The notes: generated by a model not told the origin, from the sequence alone. Positions 21,395 to 33,729 are shown, counted from the stretch's first letter. The stretch: DNA of 64,000 nucleotides from Toxorhynchites rutilus septentrionalis (GCF_029784135.1 NC_073746.1:106477661-106541660); one strand, 5' to 3'. A program made the numbers and translations.

Positions 21395-22820
21395 ACTAGC
21401 TGACCCGACGAACTTCCTCCCGCCCAAAATAGATTTTTTGATTTGAATACTTTCAAACATTCACGTTTTCTTACTAAGAGAACGTTAGTGAGTCCAATCA
21501 CTGAACTCTTCATTGATTGATAACCCTTTGACCCTTTACAATTTCCATTTACTATAAATTGTCTAGTACATCTACAAAAATTCGTCCTTATAATATAAAA
21601 TTATTTTCAGACACAATTCTCGTTCAAGATTCTTCAAGCATTTGGAAATAACATGTTTCTCCGTTGCATGGAATACATGTTTGATACAGAGAATATTACA
21701 AAATAAAGACAGCTCAAATCGGACCATTCCTTCCTCGGGTTTAGGGCACACCAACACATTTGGCCTTCCATTTTTGTTTATATGGATAGAAGATATAGGA
21801 ATGCGTTATTTCGTCTGAAAATCCTTTCCACTTTCGAACAAAAATCAATTTCGTTAGCGCCAACATCAAATGGACTAACAACGCTTAGCTAATTGTAGAA
21901 CATATGGGAATTCAGTTCCGTCATTTCGGATTTTCCGATTTTTCTCTCCGCTATATTGATCTACGGGAAGAGACGAATACAACGAAATATAGATGACTCA
22001 AATTGAACCACTCCCTCCTCGGGTTTTGCGCTTACCAACACATTTGACCTTCCATTTCCATTTATAGATATAAGATATGGGAATGCGTTATTTCGCCTGA
22101 AAATCCATTTCCACTTACGAACAAAGATCAATTTCTATAGCGCAAATATCGAATGGACTAACAACGCTTATTATGATGTAATTTTCGAACATGTGGGAAA
22201 TCAATTTTCCGAATTTTCCGACCTTCCTCCAGGGTTTTCAGAAAATTTTCCGATTTTCTCTCCACTATATTGATCTACGGGAAGAGACGAATACAACAAA
22301 ATACAGGAGGCTAAAATCGGACCATCCCTTCTTCGGGGTTTCCGCTTACCAACAGATTTTGCCTTACATTTTTATTTATATAGATAGATAGATATAAGAT
22401 ATAGTAATGCGTTGTTTTGCCTGAAAATCCATTTCCACTTACGAACAAAGATCAATTTCGATAGCGCAAACATCGAGTGGACTAACAACGCTTATTATGA
22501 TGTCATTTTCGAACATGTGGGGATTCAATTTTCCGACCTTCCTTCATGATTTTCCGATTTTTCTTTCCACTGTATTGATCTACGGGAAGAGACGAATACA
22601 ACAAAATACAGGAGGCTAAAATGTGGGAATTCAATTTTCCGAAATTTCCGACCTTCCTTCAGAGTTTTCCGAAAATTTTTCCAATTTTTCTCTCCACTAT
22701 ATTGATCTATGGGAAGAGACGAACACAACAAAATAAAGAAGGCTAAAATCGGACCATACCTTCTTCGGGTTTTCCGCTTACCAACAGATTTTGTCTTACA
22801 TTTTTATTAAAATAGATAAA
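21395..22820 (+). repeat. Tandem-array element, B-type units
   Basis: Starts ACTAGCTGACCCGACGAAC, shares about 320 bp of left-end sequence with 38,136-38,470, then has units of about 310 bp marked by GATCTACGGGAAGAGACGAA at 21,959, 22,271, 22,578 and a variant near 22,703. It ends in TTATTAAAATAGATAAAG. The conserved left end and variable array suggest a non-autonomous mobile element of undetermined class. No coding frame. Confidence 0.65.
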
Positions 22821-22979
22821 GGTAACGTTAATAACTATTTTTGCCGCGAACTGAACTGATTTCGGAATTTCCCTAAGATTTGTTTTTATGCTATATATTA
22901 CAATCCCCTGGTGTGTAAACGGTTTAAATTGATGAAAACTAGAAGCATTTCCATTTTCCTATACATTTGTTATGCTCAT

Positions 22980-24210
22980 TTGTGAGCGTCCCTACCCATG
23001 TCGTCAATAACGAGCAACTTATCGGCGATCAACGAAGGGGAATGATTTAAAGTCTCCGTGAACGAAGGAAAGAAGAAGAAGAAGAATGAAGGGGAATATT
23101 TGCCTAGAGCAAAAAATTTGGATCTCGCTGAGGCAATCCAAAAGTATCGTTCTAGACAGGATGCAATGAACATCGCTTGTTCTTCCTTGGTTTTCGTCAT
23201 CACATGTCTTCGTTTCGGATTGAGCTGCGAACGCGACCAAATTATTTACGCGCTGATGTCTCTTGTATGCAATCATTACATCAAACTGACGCTATTCCAT
23301 GAAGGTTCTGAAATACACAATTGAGTCAAATAAATCAAACTAGGCTATAATCGACTCACCAAGAAAATAATTGTTCAGGAATTCCGTGTGTGATTTGGTT
23401 TTGCACACCGTAGCAAAACTATCTCCACCAAGGATGAAAGCTTAGCCTATCGAGACCGGGAATATTGATAGAAAGAGTTTCTGTTGAGAAGAGCGCAAAG
23501 CGGAGATAAGTGTGTGTATATTTAGTTGTTTTAAGCCATCGATATATGACTTTGTGTGCGTACATGCGTGCTTCATAACCCGTATGCACAAATAGCACAT
23601 CTTAGCTACGGCGAAACCCCATTTGTATCTGCTTGGCCCTGTCGCGATGCAACAATCACCTGATATTTCGATGCTATGATGGACGATTGTTTGGTGGTGC
23701 AAAATATGCTGCCGCGATAATAAATATAAACAAACAGGGAGGCAGCGGAGGAGGAATATTTGCGCTAGGGTATGAATCATGGATCTCTGCTGAGGCAAAT
23801 ATTCAGACTTTTTCTTTATTTGAGGCAGTTGACATCGCTTGTTTTCCGTCATCATAAGGGCTTCGTTGGTGCCTTTGACATTGCATACGTGCATCGAACT
23901 GACACTATGGTGAAGCAGGCGTTAAGGTTGTGTGCCACATAATTGTTTGAGGAATATCAAGCTCATAGTGAATGATATGCTGGAATGTTGTGAGTTATTT
24001 GGGTTCGCGTGCCATTCGTAAAATTGCCTTCAACAAGGATGGCATTCGTGCTTATCTTGATCATAATGAAGCAATGCAACTCTTTTCGAGCTTATTGAGA
24101 TCAAAAGACAGAATTTATTTCGTTTATTTAGTCACCAAGAAATAAATATCGTAAATGGTTTTGCTTGCCAGTAGCAAAACATTCTCCACTTAGGATAACA
24201 GTTGCGCTTA
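22980..24210. repeat. Diverged direct repeats, unknown class
   Basis: About 23,085-23,220 (GAATATTTGCCTAGAGC, GATCTCGCTGAGGCAA, ACATCGCTTGTTCTTCC) recurs in diverged form at about 23,750-23,880. A second shared block, GTAGCAAAACTATCTCCAC, recurs near 24,170. Open frames here (23.06-23.32 and 23.44-23.89 kb) do not resemble any protein I know. Possibly two copies of an old repeat. Confidence 0.35.
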
Positions 24211-24229
24211 TCTCGAGCATGAGGAAGTA

Positions 24230-25530
24230 ACGGGTGTTAAATAAAAAATGAGAATTTTTTCTATCACATATAAAATTTTTTTATTTTTTTTTCATCGATT
24301 TCAGTATTTTTTATTAATAACATAATGTATTTTCTTCAAAAAAATGTCAGTGAATGTTTGGGTAAGGGCCGTGGTCTGCTATTCGACGCAACTTTGTCGC
24401 GATGCTCTCACAAGAACGTTGTACGGCACTTACGTCCATTTTCCGAATACAATTCCGGATTCTTGTAGTCAGTTGCTTCGTGTCCTTGGCCCTCCAATTG
24501 TTTTTATACACTAGGGCACTGAGTGAGTCAAAGAAATCTTCTATTGGGCGGCACTGGGGCAAGTTCGTTGGGTTACGATCTTTCGGCACGAACGGTATCT
24601 TTTTCTCCTCAAGATACGCCAGCGTCTTCTTGGCGCAATGGGAAGACGCCTTGTCCGGCCAGAAGACGTAATTCCCATCCGCGTGATGCTCTTTCAAGAA
24701 CGGCAGCAGGATTTTATCGAGGCACTCTTCTCTATAGATTTGTTGGTTGATTGCCAGACCGCTCGGCTTAAACCAAGGCTTTGAAATGCCCCGGTCGGAA
24801 ATGGCGATGTCAACATAACCTTTTTTTCAAACCTGTGCTTGAACTTGTATTCCACTTCAGGCGGTGTGGATGACTTGTCGTGGAGTAGTAATTATCATTT
24901 CTTGGAATATGAGTTTTGTACAGCGGAAAATAGCTTTCGTCGTCCAGAACGAAAGACGTCCCGCGGTATTTTTTGGTCATCCACCGACACTGTGATTTAA
25001 CCGTCTCAATCTGCTCCTCCGTGTACTCCGGCGACCTCGTCTTCTTCCTGCAGACGATTCCTTCCATCTTGAGGGTCCGATGGATCAATACGTGGGAGCA
25101 GCCATATTTCCGACCGGCGTCACGCAGGCTGGTTGCGTCCTTGTTATCAAACAGATTCTTTAACGATGTCTTCCTCTGCTTCGTCCTTATCGTCACCGGA
25201 CGACCACTTCCGACCTTCCGCTCTACGTTCAGGGAACCCAGGATACGATATACCCTACTGACAGGTACGCTTTCTTCCTTAAAATGTGCCACCGTGAACT
25301 TTTTTCCTTGCTGGAAATGCATTTCGAAGAACCGTACAATGCGTTCGCGGAGCATGTGCTGTTTCGACACAATCTTTGCTTTGACTAAATTCAAACTAGC
25401 AAAACCAAACACGCCTACTGTTTCTAGGGAGCCCAAAGAGCAATTTTCTTGGAGAAAGAAAATTTTACGCTCTTTATTTGAGTTACTGAAAGGTATTGAA
25501 AAAATTCTCATTGTTTTATTTAACACTCGT
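24230..25530 (-). mobile_element. ITmD37E-type IS630-Tc1-mariner element
   Basis: Terminal inverted repeats ACGGGTGTTAAATAAA and its mirror TTTATTTAACACTCGT (about 30 bp, including AATGAGAATTTTTTC) are flanked by TA at 24,228 and 25,531. Length is 1.3 kb with one transposase on the minus strand. The triad spacing DD37E is that of a family first described from mosquitoes. Confidence 0.85.
24347..25355 (-). pseudogene. DD37E transposase, frameshifted
   Basis: The likely start is MLRERIVRFFEMH at 25,355, followed by a paired helix-turn-helix region with VSRVYRILGSLNVERK, the GSGRP linker, and YGCSHVLIHRTLKMEG. FVLDDESYFPLYK carries the first catalytic Asp. The frame breaks near 24,830 (after HRLKWNTS) and again before 24,700. 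The last part, 24347-24697, reads NYVFWPDKASSHCAKK (second Asp) and CRPIEDFF (Glu), with 37 residues between, then a normal C-terminus ending DHGPYPNIH. All catalytic residues are encoded. Two or so frameshifts and a few stops near 24.75 kb disable it, so it looks fairly young. Confidence 0.85.
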
Positions 25531-25939
25531 TAATGCAATGAAAGATTGATGTAGTTATGAGATGTAGAACAATGGTGCTGACGCAACACGTATATATTCA
25601 CCTGTAGCCAAGTGTATGTCAATTGTGAAAAAGGCCACCGGAATAGCGTTCGAGGTAAGTTTTAAACGCATTGACATAAAACAAAGTGCGATATGCGACC
25701 AGCTTGCGTATTGTAACGAGGGTAAGAAAGAATCATCAATCAATTATCATCAACTGATTCTACAATAATAAATCATTTCAGGGCGACCAAACCATTCAAC
25801 AAAACAGTTATTTCTAAAATTTTTCAGGATTCTAAAATAATATCCGAAGTTATTAACAAGCGACTTGAATAAAATAACAGCGTAGTTCTACGTTAACAAT
25901 GTGATCGTGTCTTGGACACAACCTCCTATAATTTTCTTC

Positions 25940-28900
25940 AAGTGCGGCTAAACGAATGTATATCACTTTGAACACGTTTTTTTCGTTTCTTTTTCAATCT
26001 GGTGCACACGATATCTCAAGTTCTACTGAACCGATTCCAAATTTGATGTGAATGAATATTTGTACAGCTCTCAATCGCATGAAATAATAAAACAGTATAT
26101 TTTTATGTTCACTATTCAAAAAAAATGAGATTGTTGCATAAAACGTGCAAAAAAGCATTATCTTTGTTCAAACGGTCGAAATTTCGTCCAAACTTTGTTT
26201 TTGGATTGTCCGTTAGTCGTATCTTTACTGATTCAGTATCAGTTTGATTTTTTGTTTGACTCACATAGCCTTTTTTTAGAACTTTTCCAGCTTGCGATTA
26301 TTCTAATTTTGAATATTTTCTTTCCGTTTAGTTCTTTTTGTATTGTTAAAAGATAAATATACAAATAATGAAATATTGGATAGTAAAAATAATCTTCGTT
26401 TTTTTTTGTTCAGAACTCGAATAAACTCTGAGTTTCGTGCCTGTACACAAAAATATCCCCCTTAGCGGTTCAAAAGTTATGGGATAATTGATCTTGGTTT
26501 GTCCGATTTGGGGCGTTTTTACGCAACTAGTAATTGCACATCGATTTGTCTTCATGAAAATAACATATAATCGATACGAGTTTGGATTTGTTGAAAAGCC
26601 CCAAGTCTCTAGTTGCTGATACTACCATAAGGCGTTGAAATTATTTAAATTTTTATTTTTTTCAACGATTTTCCTCAAAGAGAAGTTATGATCATGGTTT
26701 GTCCGAAAAATGATCATGGTTTGTCCGGCTTCAGAAATCAAATTTGAATGAAAACATTCGAATTCTCAAGTAGAATTTGAATTAATCATTGCTTGAGCTT
26801 ACTATCATCATATTGATCCATCCATAATTTAGGCTTTCTTCACAACATTGCATTTTCTTGTGCATTTTTAAAGTGTTCACCTCAAGACACTTAACATAGA
26901 GAACCATTATTTCTGCTATGCGCGAAGGACACAAAAAACAACCTGTAGCGCGCCAAGCGGTTGTCATAGAAAACATTTGGACAAAACAACAATATTGAAT
27001 TGGACAACTCATGATTGAAATTGAGTTCATCAAAATGCGTTAATTTAATGGTTTAGGTAGATCTGATACAAATGGTGTGCAAGAATGATGTTTACAATAT
27101 TTGTAAGTGTTAAACTACGTGCGAAATAATCATCTGGCTAGCTTAAATGAGGGGCGCATTGACACCAATAGATGGTGTATTTTATAATCCTTTAAAATGT
27201 GTGATTCCGTAGAAAAATACAATAAAACTACTGTGAATCATGAAAAAGAAAATTATATTTATATGTTTTGAAACATTCGAATGCCTGATTTGACAAAGGT
27301 GTGCTGAATTAGAGCATTCAAAAAAGAGGACAAACCATGATCATATTTTCGACGGGACAAACCGAAATCATTTACCTTAGATTTACACAAAACGGAACAT
27401 TCGGCAAACTCGCTGAAAAAGCTTGTTTTTCATATCACCCTAATTTAGGATTGTTCAGGATTTTGATTTCAAACAATTTTGTGAACAATTACGGATAAAT
27501 ACAAATATCCATTTTTCATCTGTTCAATATTTAGCAATTTACCCTCATTGTCATAGGATTTACTCGTGTTCTCCGTTAGGGACAGCGTACTAAACATCAA
27601 TTGTACACCTTTAATCGAAAATTGATTGCAACTATTTGGCACGTTATTTTGAACAGCTTTATCGCTTCGTCGATTGCCTTTTCGCAATGAAGGCTTTTAT
27701 CGCTGCAGTTAACATATTTAAACCGGCTTAGCCAAACACAATCACCGTCGATTTTCGTTCAATCGAACGGATTGCCATAATGTCATTTCCGGCAGGATCA
27801 TTCGGATTGTTATATTTTCACCTGCTTAGATAACCATTACCGGTTTAGCGACTATTTAATGATTTTGCTCCCATTTAAATCTGATTCAGCTAATTGATTA
27901 TAAATATTTTATGAATCCATTCGTTGGCACGTGGCTTTTGCCCTATCCCAAATCGAACCTGTCTCACGGTTTTTTTCGCCTGCATACTATATCCATTAGT
28001 GCACTCAACATCATCGCTACCACATTTCCATGATTTGTTATAAATTTTAGGTCGCCTGATTTATTTGCTGTCCGCCTTCACCAGAAGCCAATAAAATACG
28101 TCATTGTATCGACAAATTCAGGCTGCCCTTTTTCGGATCCCACCGCCATCATCCATTAGCCTAACGAAGTAGGAAAGAAAACTTTTCCATTTGATTTTCC
28201 ACTTTTCATAATGTGGACAGCTTCTGAACAACTTTTGCTCCTTGCGAAGTACATCTGGATTCCGGTTCGCTCCAGCAGAAAGTGTCGTCACGCATTCAAC
28301 TTTCTCCGGTTCCATGCCTGTCTGCCTGCCTGCCTGCCTCACCACGATCTCCAATGCACACGGTATATCCTTTACCCCAACAAGCCCCTTCTCACCAGAC
28401 TCCCATTTTCCGAGCAGGCAGGCTCTCACCGTCGGTGGTGAGGTGTTGAAATAACGTCATTTACGAAGTGAAAATTGCGTTTTGCCATATATTTTATTAA
28501 ACTTAATGAAATGAAATTACTGTGTCGCATGTTTCGTCGATTGCAGCAGCAGTGGCCACTGTGCTGTGCCGTGTCCAGGATTATTTGGATGTTGGAAAAA
28601 CGGAAGGACAAAAACGACCGTAGCGGCAAGTCGAGAAGTACATGGCTTTGGAACGAAGCTGAACTCGAGCAGCTTAGAGAAGGTTGAGGGCTATGAAGTT
28701 GCCGTCGCTGTAAAGGGAGGATTAGAGGATTAGAAATAGTGTCGTGCTTCGTTTGAAGGAATTATTTTTATCGTGTGGTTTCCGAATGAAAATGAGTCGA
28801 CCCTATTGCATGGAAGATAGATTAAGGTAAAAATTTGAAAGAAAGGTTGGCCAGGACCAACTGAATATTTATTTGCTATCGTTTATGTTGTCTTTGTGAA

Positions 28901-28970
28901 AATTTTGATAATGATTTATGAAGCTACTCTTGTTTCAATTGTACGACATTTAAACGGGAAACAGAAAAAC
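25940..28970. other. Mostly anonymous DNA
   Basis: No supported gene. A 16-bp motif GATCATGGTTTGTCCG occurs at about 26,687 and 26,713, in variant form at 26,480, and inverted near 27,330 and 27,355, so 26.45-27.38 kb could be a worn inverted-repeat element. A (TGCC)n microsatellite lies at 28,319-28,338. Open frames at 28.1-28.7 kb lack recognisable features. Confidence 0.45.
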
Positions 28971-29271
28971 TAATACAGGTCGGACTCGATTATCCGGGAT
29001 TCGATTATCCGGAATTTTAGACTCGATTATCCGGAGTATTTTATTTTTGATTTTCGAAAATTTTAAATAATTTGTATAATAATTTCATATTGAATAGCCA
29101 ATATGGGTAAATGAAAGAGATTGACTAGTAGAGTACAGTTATTTATGAAAAATGCAAATCCAAAATGGCGGTCAATACAGAATGGCGGATTACGTATTTT
29201 CTCAAAACCCCATCAATATGGGTATCAAATGAAAGGGCCTGACTAGTAGAACACAGTTATTTATGAAAAAA

Positions 29272-30547
29272 TGAGTGGGTTATATCTATGATATAACCGC
29301 AAAGTTGACGTGGGACTAGGTTAGCTTAGTAATCATTTGCTTGTATTGATTAAATTTTTGATTGAATGAAACAATTTTCGAAACAGATTGAATAAATGCC
29401 ATGTAAGGTCAATTCATGCATTGTGATAGATTATGTTCTTCGTTACTAGTAAATTTAATGACAGTCCTTTTTCGTTTGGTACGATGCCTAGGACAAAATA
29501 TGTGAACGGAAGAATTATCAAACGAATATTTTATTTTACATTTCCCTCTGAAGTTTGCATCTCTCAAGTGTACGTACTTCTTAAAACGCGAATTTGTTTG
29601 ATTCGTTAAACTTCAGGTACTCATTGCCGGGAATTCAGTGAGTAGAAGATACGAAGGCATATCCTTCAATGTAATCTTGAATAACCGAGCCAAAGCGTTG
29701 TGTTCGAACCCGTTTTTGTAATCCGTGTTAGGAAAACACTTTTCGAAGTGCAAAAACAACATGAAGTACCCCCGGCTCGCATTAATCAACAACTTCAACT
29801 TATACCGTATTTAGGAAACATATTCTAGCCTGCACAAAGGCAAGCGAGTACAAAAGTACTCGCAGTTTGCATTTCTTTGCAAAACCAATTTCCCCAGACA
29901 CCTTGGTTTTGAATAGCCCCGACCTGCATGAATTTGCAATGCCAATTCCCCCAGACTCCTTGGTTCTGAAGTCTGTGTTAGGGAAACACATTTCAGTCGG
30001 AACAAAAATACCCCCGCCTTGCATGAATTTGCAATGCCCATTTCCTCACGCTTCATGGATTAGAAGTCTGTGTTAGGCAAACACATTTCAGTCGGAACAA
30101 AAATACCCCCAACTTTCATGTATTTGCAATGCCGATTTCTCCAACACTGCTTGGTTTTGAAGTCTGTGTTAGGGAACACATTTCGGTGAGAACAAAAATC
30201 CCCATACTTTCATGTATTTGCAATGCCGATTTCCCCCAAGGTGCTTGGTTATGATGGCTGTGTTGGGGATACTGTAAATCGGGACAATCAAAACGAAGTA
30301 GTTAGGGCGTCCAGATAACGCTTAACATTTTACAGTCATTCAATAGTTTATCTAATGATAAATAACATTTTATGAATTGCGATAGATGCGTAGAAATATT
30401 CCCTATCAATTGATGCAAACATCTTTCCGATACAGTAAGAAATGTTCGAGTTATAAGCATTTGGAATCTTTCATTTTTTCCTGCATGTTCTGCGTTTAAA
30501 TTTTCATTTTAACCCCCATATAATCCGGTTAGACGTAGTCCCACGTC
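29272..30547 (-). mobile_element. Element H3u: Helentron-like with 95-bp minisatellite
   Basis: Minus orientation. The 5' tip is GACGTGGGACTACGTC read from 30,547. The 3' end at 29,272 has GTTGACGTGGGACTA just inside a hairpin GGTTATATC...GATATAACC (29279-29299). Both flanks are A-runs, that is T-runs in element orientation. The interrupted host repeat reads TTATGAAAAATGCAAATCC in intact units, which gives a clean empty site. The interior holds a tandem array of about 95 bp (29,840-30,270). A closely related copy begins at 63,142. Confidence 0.65.
29840..30270 (-). repeat. 95-bp minisatellite
   Basis: Four to five units marked by CATGNATTTGCAATGCC at 29,925, 30,020, 30,115 and 30,209 (spacing 95, 95, 94). 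Each contains GTGTTAGGGAAACACATTTC. Related units occur at 33.99-34.19, 41.72-41.87, 42.23-42.45, 59.88-60.06 and 63.59-64.0 kb. The short open frames in it are by-products of the repeat. Confidence 0.8.
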
Positions 30548-31634
30548 AAAATGCAAACCCAAAGGGGCCGCCACCACAAGATGACGCCATATATAGTTTT
30601 TTCACAACCCCATCAATATGGGTATCAAATTATAGGGCTTGACTAGTAGAATACAGTTATTTATGAAAAATGCAAATCCAAGATGGCGGCCACTACAAAA
30701 TGGCGTATTACATATTTTCTCAAAACCCCATCAATATGGATATCAAATGAAAGGGATTGACTAGTTATCAGTTATATATTAGCACAGTTATTTATGAAAA
30801 ATGTAAATCCAAAATGGCCACCACCACAAGATGGAGCCATATTTTTTTTTCAAATCCCCGTCAATATGGGTATCAAATGAAAGTGCTCGACTGGTAGAAC
30901 ACAGTAGATCATGAAAAATCAAAGTCCAAGATAGCCGCAGTTCCCAAATAAACAATTACTTTGTAACGGCTTCATTCAGCTTGCCCTGTTTGTATGTATG
31001 TTTGAGTGTTCGTAAGATTGTCCCACATTGATTGAAATTTGACCCCGTTCTTGATCACTGATTGATCTGAAATATGGAACACACCCTTAATTCTACTGCC
31101 ATTATAAAACTGCGTATTCCATGATCTAGAAAAATTAAATTTGGCCGCCGCTAGAAAATGACTGAATGGCTTGACTTGGAGAATACACTACATTATGAAC
31201 AACACATGTTCGGAAATGTCGCCGCCACAAAATGGTCGACTATGTATCTTTTGCAATCCCCTCAATATTGGTATTCAATGAAATTATTTGACTAATAGAA
31301 TACAGTATATCATTGAAATATTCCGAAGAAAGTTAGTTAGGAAATGAAAATTTTAAAAAAGACGGGTGGGTAATGTCGGGGACATAACCGGAGTGACGTA
31401 GGACTATACAAAGGGGACAGCTTTTGTTAAATATATATTTTAAATATATTGTTTTATTTTCTTCTCCTACGTGAATACCTACCTATCTACCTGAAAAATG
31501 GATTAGTTTACTGTTTACTCTTTATGAATATGTTGATGATTCTGAAAAGAACCTTTGGTGTTGTGTTTTTGTTATCACTCGATATTCCCATCTTGTTCGG
31601 TTAAACCTTCCTGTTTAGCTATTGCGTTTGCCAC

Positions 31635-32030
31635 TCGCCACAGCTTTCACAGTTGGAAAATTTCTTCCCATCCAGCTTTGTGACATGTTGTACAGTAAAT
31701 TACATTTAATGCGACGTGCCGGAGAAACACTTTGCCACTCACTGAAACTAATTGTTGCCTTGATGAGCGCCGAACCGATGCTGCTCTGTTCTTGATGCGG
31801 GTTTTCTGATTGTCGTGAGCAGCTTTGCAAGCCAACTCGAGCACTCCGACGACCGAAACTCTATAATCGCTGTTAGGTATACTGGTGCTCCGGCACCAAT
31901 CCGTTCGGCCTAGTTACCCTTGCGGAGCAATCAGTGAATGCGACCAACAGGGAACTGGAGACCTGCACGGTTCGAGTGAGACTTTGCCTTTCCCTTAACT
32001 TGTCCTCCTTTGTTACGTCCACGATGCCGA
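31635..32030 (-). pseudogene. Histone H2A pseudogene 1
   Basis: The minus-strand reading from about 32,028 gives [26 protein letters not shown], a stop in place of Arg, LLRKGN, a stop, AERIGAGAPVYLTAI, then after a shift VLELACKAAHDNQKTRI. This follows the H2A N-terminal tail, alpha-1 and alpha-2 in order. The start codon is not clear, two stops and at least one frameshift are present, and the sequence after KTRI departs from H2A. The segment beyond it (31.56-31.73 kb) is duplicated at 32.3-32.48 kb. Confidence 0.8.
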
Positions 32031-32260
32031 TGCCGTACAACCACACGGGTTTACGGTTTGAAAGAAAATAAGATATTTTTTTGGGGTCCGCGTGTTTTAT
32101 ACTCTAGCGGTACACACTCACAGGATAGAGACAAATCGGCTGACTCAGCCAGAGGGGCGAGTCCAACGAGACGAACGAATGAGCGTTAAAAGGGAGCGAT
32201 GGCAAAAAATACAATCATTACGATTTGTTCGCTCGTTGGATTCACATGCAGGCTAAAAAG

Positions 32261-32276
32261 GGTCCTTTTCAGGATC
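32261..32276 (+). promoter_or_regulatory. Histone 3' stem-loop without a gene
   Basis: GGTCCTTTTCAGGATC on the plus strand, followed by ACAAAATT and AAAGAG, the latter resembling a histone downstream element. No histone reading frame is visible upstream within 200 bases. It lies upstream of H2A pseudogene 1 in the opposite orientation, as expected if another divergent histone gene had been deleted. Confidence 0.6.
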
Positions 32277-32299
32277 ACAAAATTATCTTCAATCTAAAG

Positions 32300-32490
32300 A
32301 GTTTATTGTTTTGTTATCACTTGATATCCCCATCTTGTTCGGCTAAACCCTCCTGTTTAGCGATTTGTTGCCACTCGCCACAGCTTTCACAGTTGGAAAA
32401 TTTCTTCCCATCCAGCTTTGTGACATGTTGTACAGTAAATTACATTCAATGCGACGTGCCGAAGCGCCACTCAGTGTCGCATTGGAGGAG
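32300..32490. repeat. Local duplication of the 31.56-31.73 kb segment
   Basis: TTTTGTTATCACTTGATATC, GCCACTCGCCACAGC and TGTGACATGTTGTACAGTAA occur here and at 31,565-31,700 in the same order and orientation with few changes. A trace of the same sequence lies at 33,045-33,065. Confidence 0.7.
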
Positions 32491-33114
32491 ATTTTAACCT
32501 GTAATTGAACATTTGCGATGACAGTGGTACAGTGTCGACTTTCAATGTGGGGTCATAATTTGGATCTAAACATAAAAATGTCCAACTAAATAAGTCGCAT
32601 TACATGTCCGTCCAATTAGCTAAATGTCGAACTAATTGTAAATTACTGTACTTTCAATCTGGAAACAATTTAATAATTGTGAAAATTGAATAATCAGGAA
32701 AGTCCCCAACTATCAATAAGCTCAGAACAACTGCCAAATTCACAAACTCATCAGATCCTGGCAAACAAATTATGAAAAAATCAATTTGTGTTTTATTATT
32801 ATTTTGGATAATGTTTTAGAAAGCATTGAACTGTATTTCCTAAACTCTTTTTTGGAAGGTTTAATGGACCTGATAAGCGCCTTGTTTTATGGAATGGTTC
32901 CAATTTAGAAAACTTAGTACTCGTGGTTTTGAAAAAAGAACCATTTCGAACGCCCTCGATGCCGCCTTGTTCTGGATTTGCCACCATAGCAGTTTGTATA
33001 AAGAACAAACTTTTTTCTTCTGCTACCTGATGCCGTTTTGCGATTGCGTTTGCCACTCGCCACTCGCTGCAACTGCCTGTTGTCTTGATGTCCACCGAAC
33101 CGAATGTGTTCTGT

Positions 33115-33350
33115 TCCGAATGCGGGTTTTCTTATCGTCGCGAGCAGCTTTGCCAGCTAACTCAATCACTTCGGCGGCCGATACTATAAAACGGCGGCTA
33201 GGTGGACTGGTGCACTGGTACTAACGCGCTCGGCCTAGCTACCTTTGCGAAGCAATTGGCGGATACACCTACGGGAAACTGGAGACCAACACTGTTCGAG
33301 CGGGATTTTGCCTTTCCCTTCACTTTTCCTCCTTTACCATGTCCAGACAT
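33115..33350 (-). pseudogene. Histone H2A pseudogene 2
   Basis: Starts with ATG at 33,350 and reads [20 protein letters not shown], then VGLQFPVG, which is the H2A N-terminus. After a one-base shift it gives RIRQLLRKG, a stop, [15 protein letters not shown], more stops, and a worn form of the ELAGNAARDNKKTRI segment near 33,150-33,118. It is less altered at its 5' end than copy 1, and the initiation codon is kept. Stops and shifts rule out a functional histone. As in copy 1, the sequence beyond KTRI is not H2A. Confidence 0.85.
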
Positions 33351-33429
33351 GGCTGCTTGGGTTGGTTTGTTGATGTGTTGTGATGCGAACCGGTGTGGTA
33401 TGCGGTTTGAATGAGAATGATCGTTACGG

Positions 33430-33720
33430 AAGGAAGGAAGGTATTGTATTATAGAGACTTTAAACTTTTGCAGTTCATTCGTCTCTAGCCTTGAGAAAGG
33501 CCCTTTGAAAACTCTACTCTACTCTACTTCAGCGCTACCACCTCCGCCCTCTTGCCTTGAGAAAGGCACTCGATCCCTCGCCGTCCAGCCCGTCCAGCAA
33601 CGATGTTGTTCAGTCGGTGTCCACACAAAGAATGATCGTTACGGCAGCGGAGCGGGGATTTTTAAGCTGACTGGCTGGCTCGAGAATTACGCATGTGTGA
33701 GACTGCGACCAATGTTTCGT
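33430..33720. other. Low-complexity filler in the H2A-bearing element
   Basis: A GGAAGGAAGG tract and a pair of ATGATCGTTACGG repeats at about 33,419 and 33,633. No gene recognised. Confidence 0.4.
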
Positions 33721-33729
33721 TCATTTTTT

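Larger units (their letters stand above)
21334..25930 (+). mobile_element. Candidate Helentron-like element with nested insertions
   Basis: A tip GACGTAGAACTACGTC (21334-21349) after a T-run pairs best with the 3' end at about 25,880-25,930 (GTAGTTCTACGTTAAC, hairpin GATCGTGTC...GACACAACC, CCTCCTATA). Both ends share the AGAAC/GTTCT centre, unlike the AGGAC/GTCCT of other copies, which supports pairing them. Between them lie an A/B-type tandem element (21,395-22,820), duplicated anonymous segments (22.98-24.2 kb) and a DD37E transposon. The two ends could instead belong to separate broken copies. Confidence 0.45.

Noticed and set aside
24973..25533. A 186-codon plus-strand open frame
   Set aside because: It is the complementary shadow of the DD37E transposase, which has clear motifs on the minus strand.
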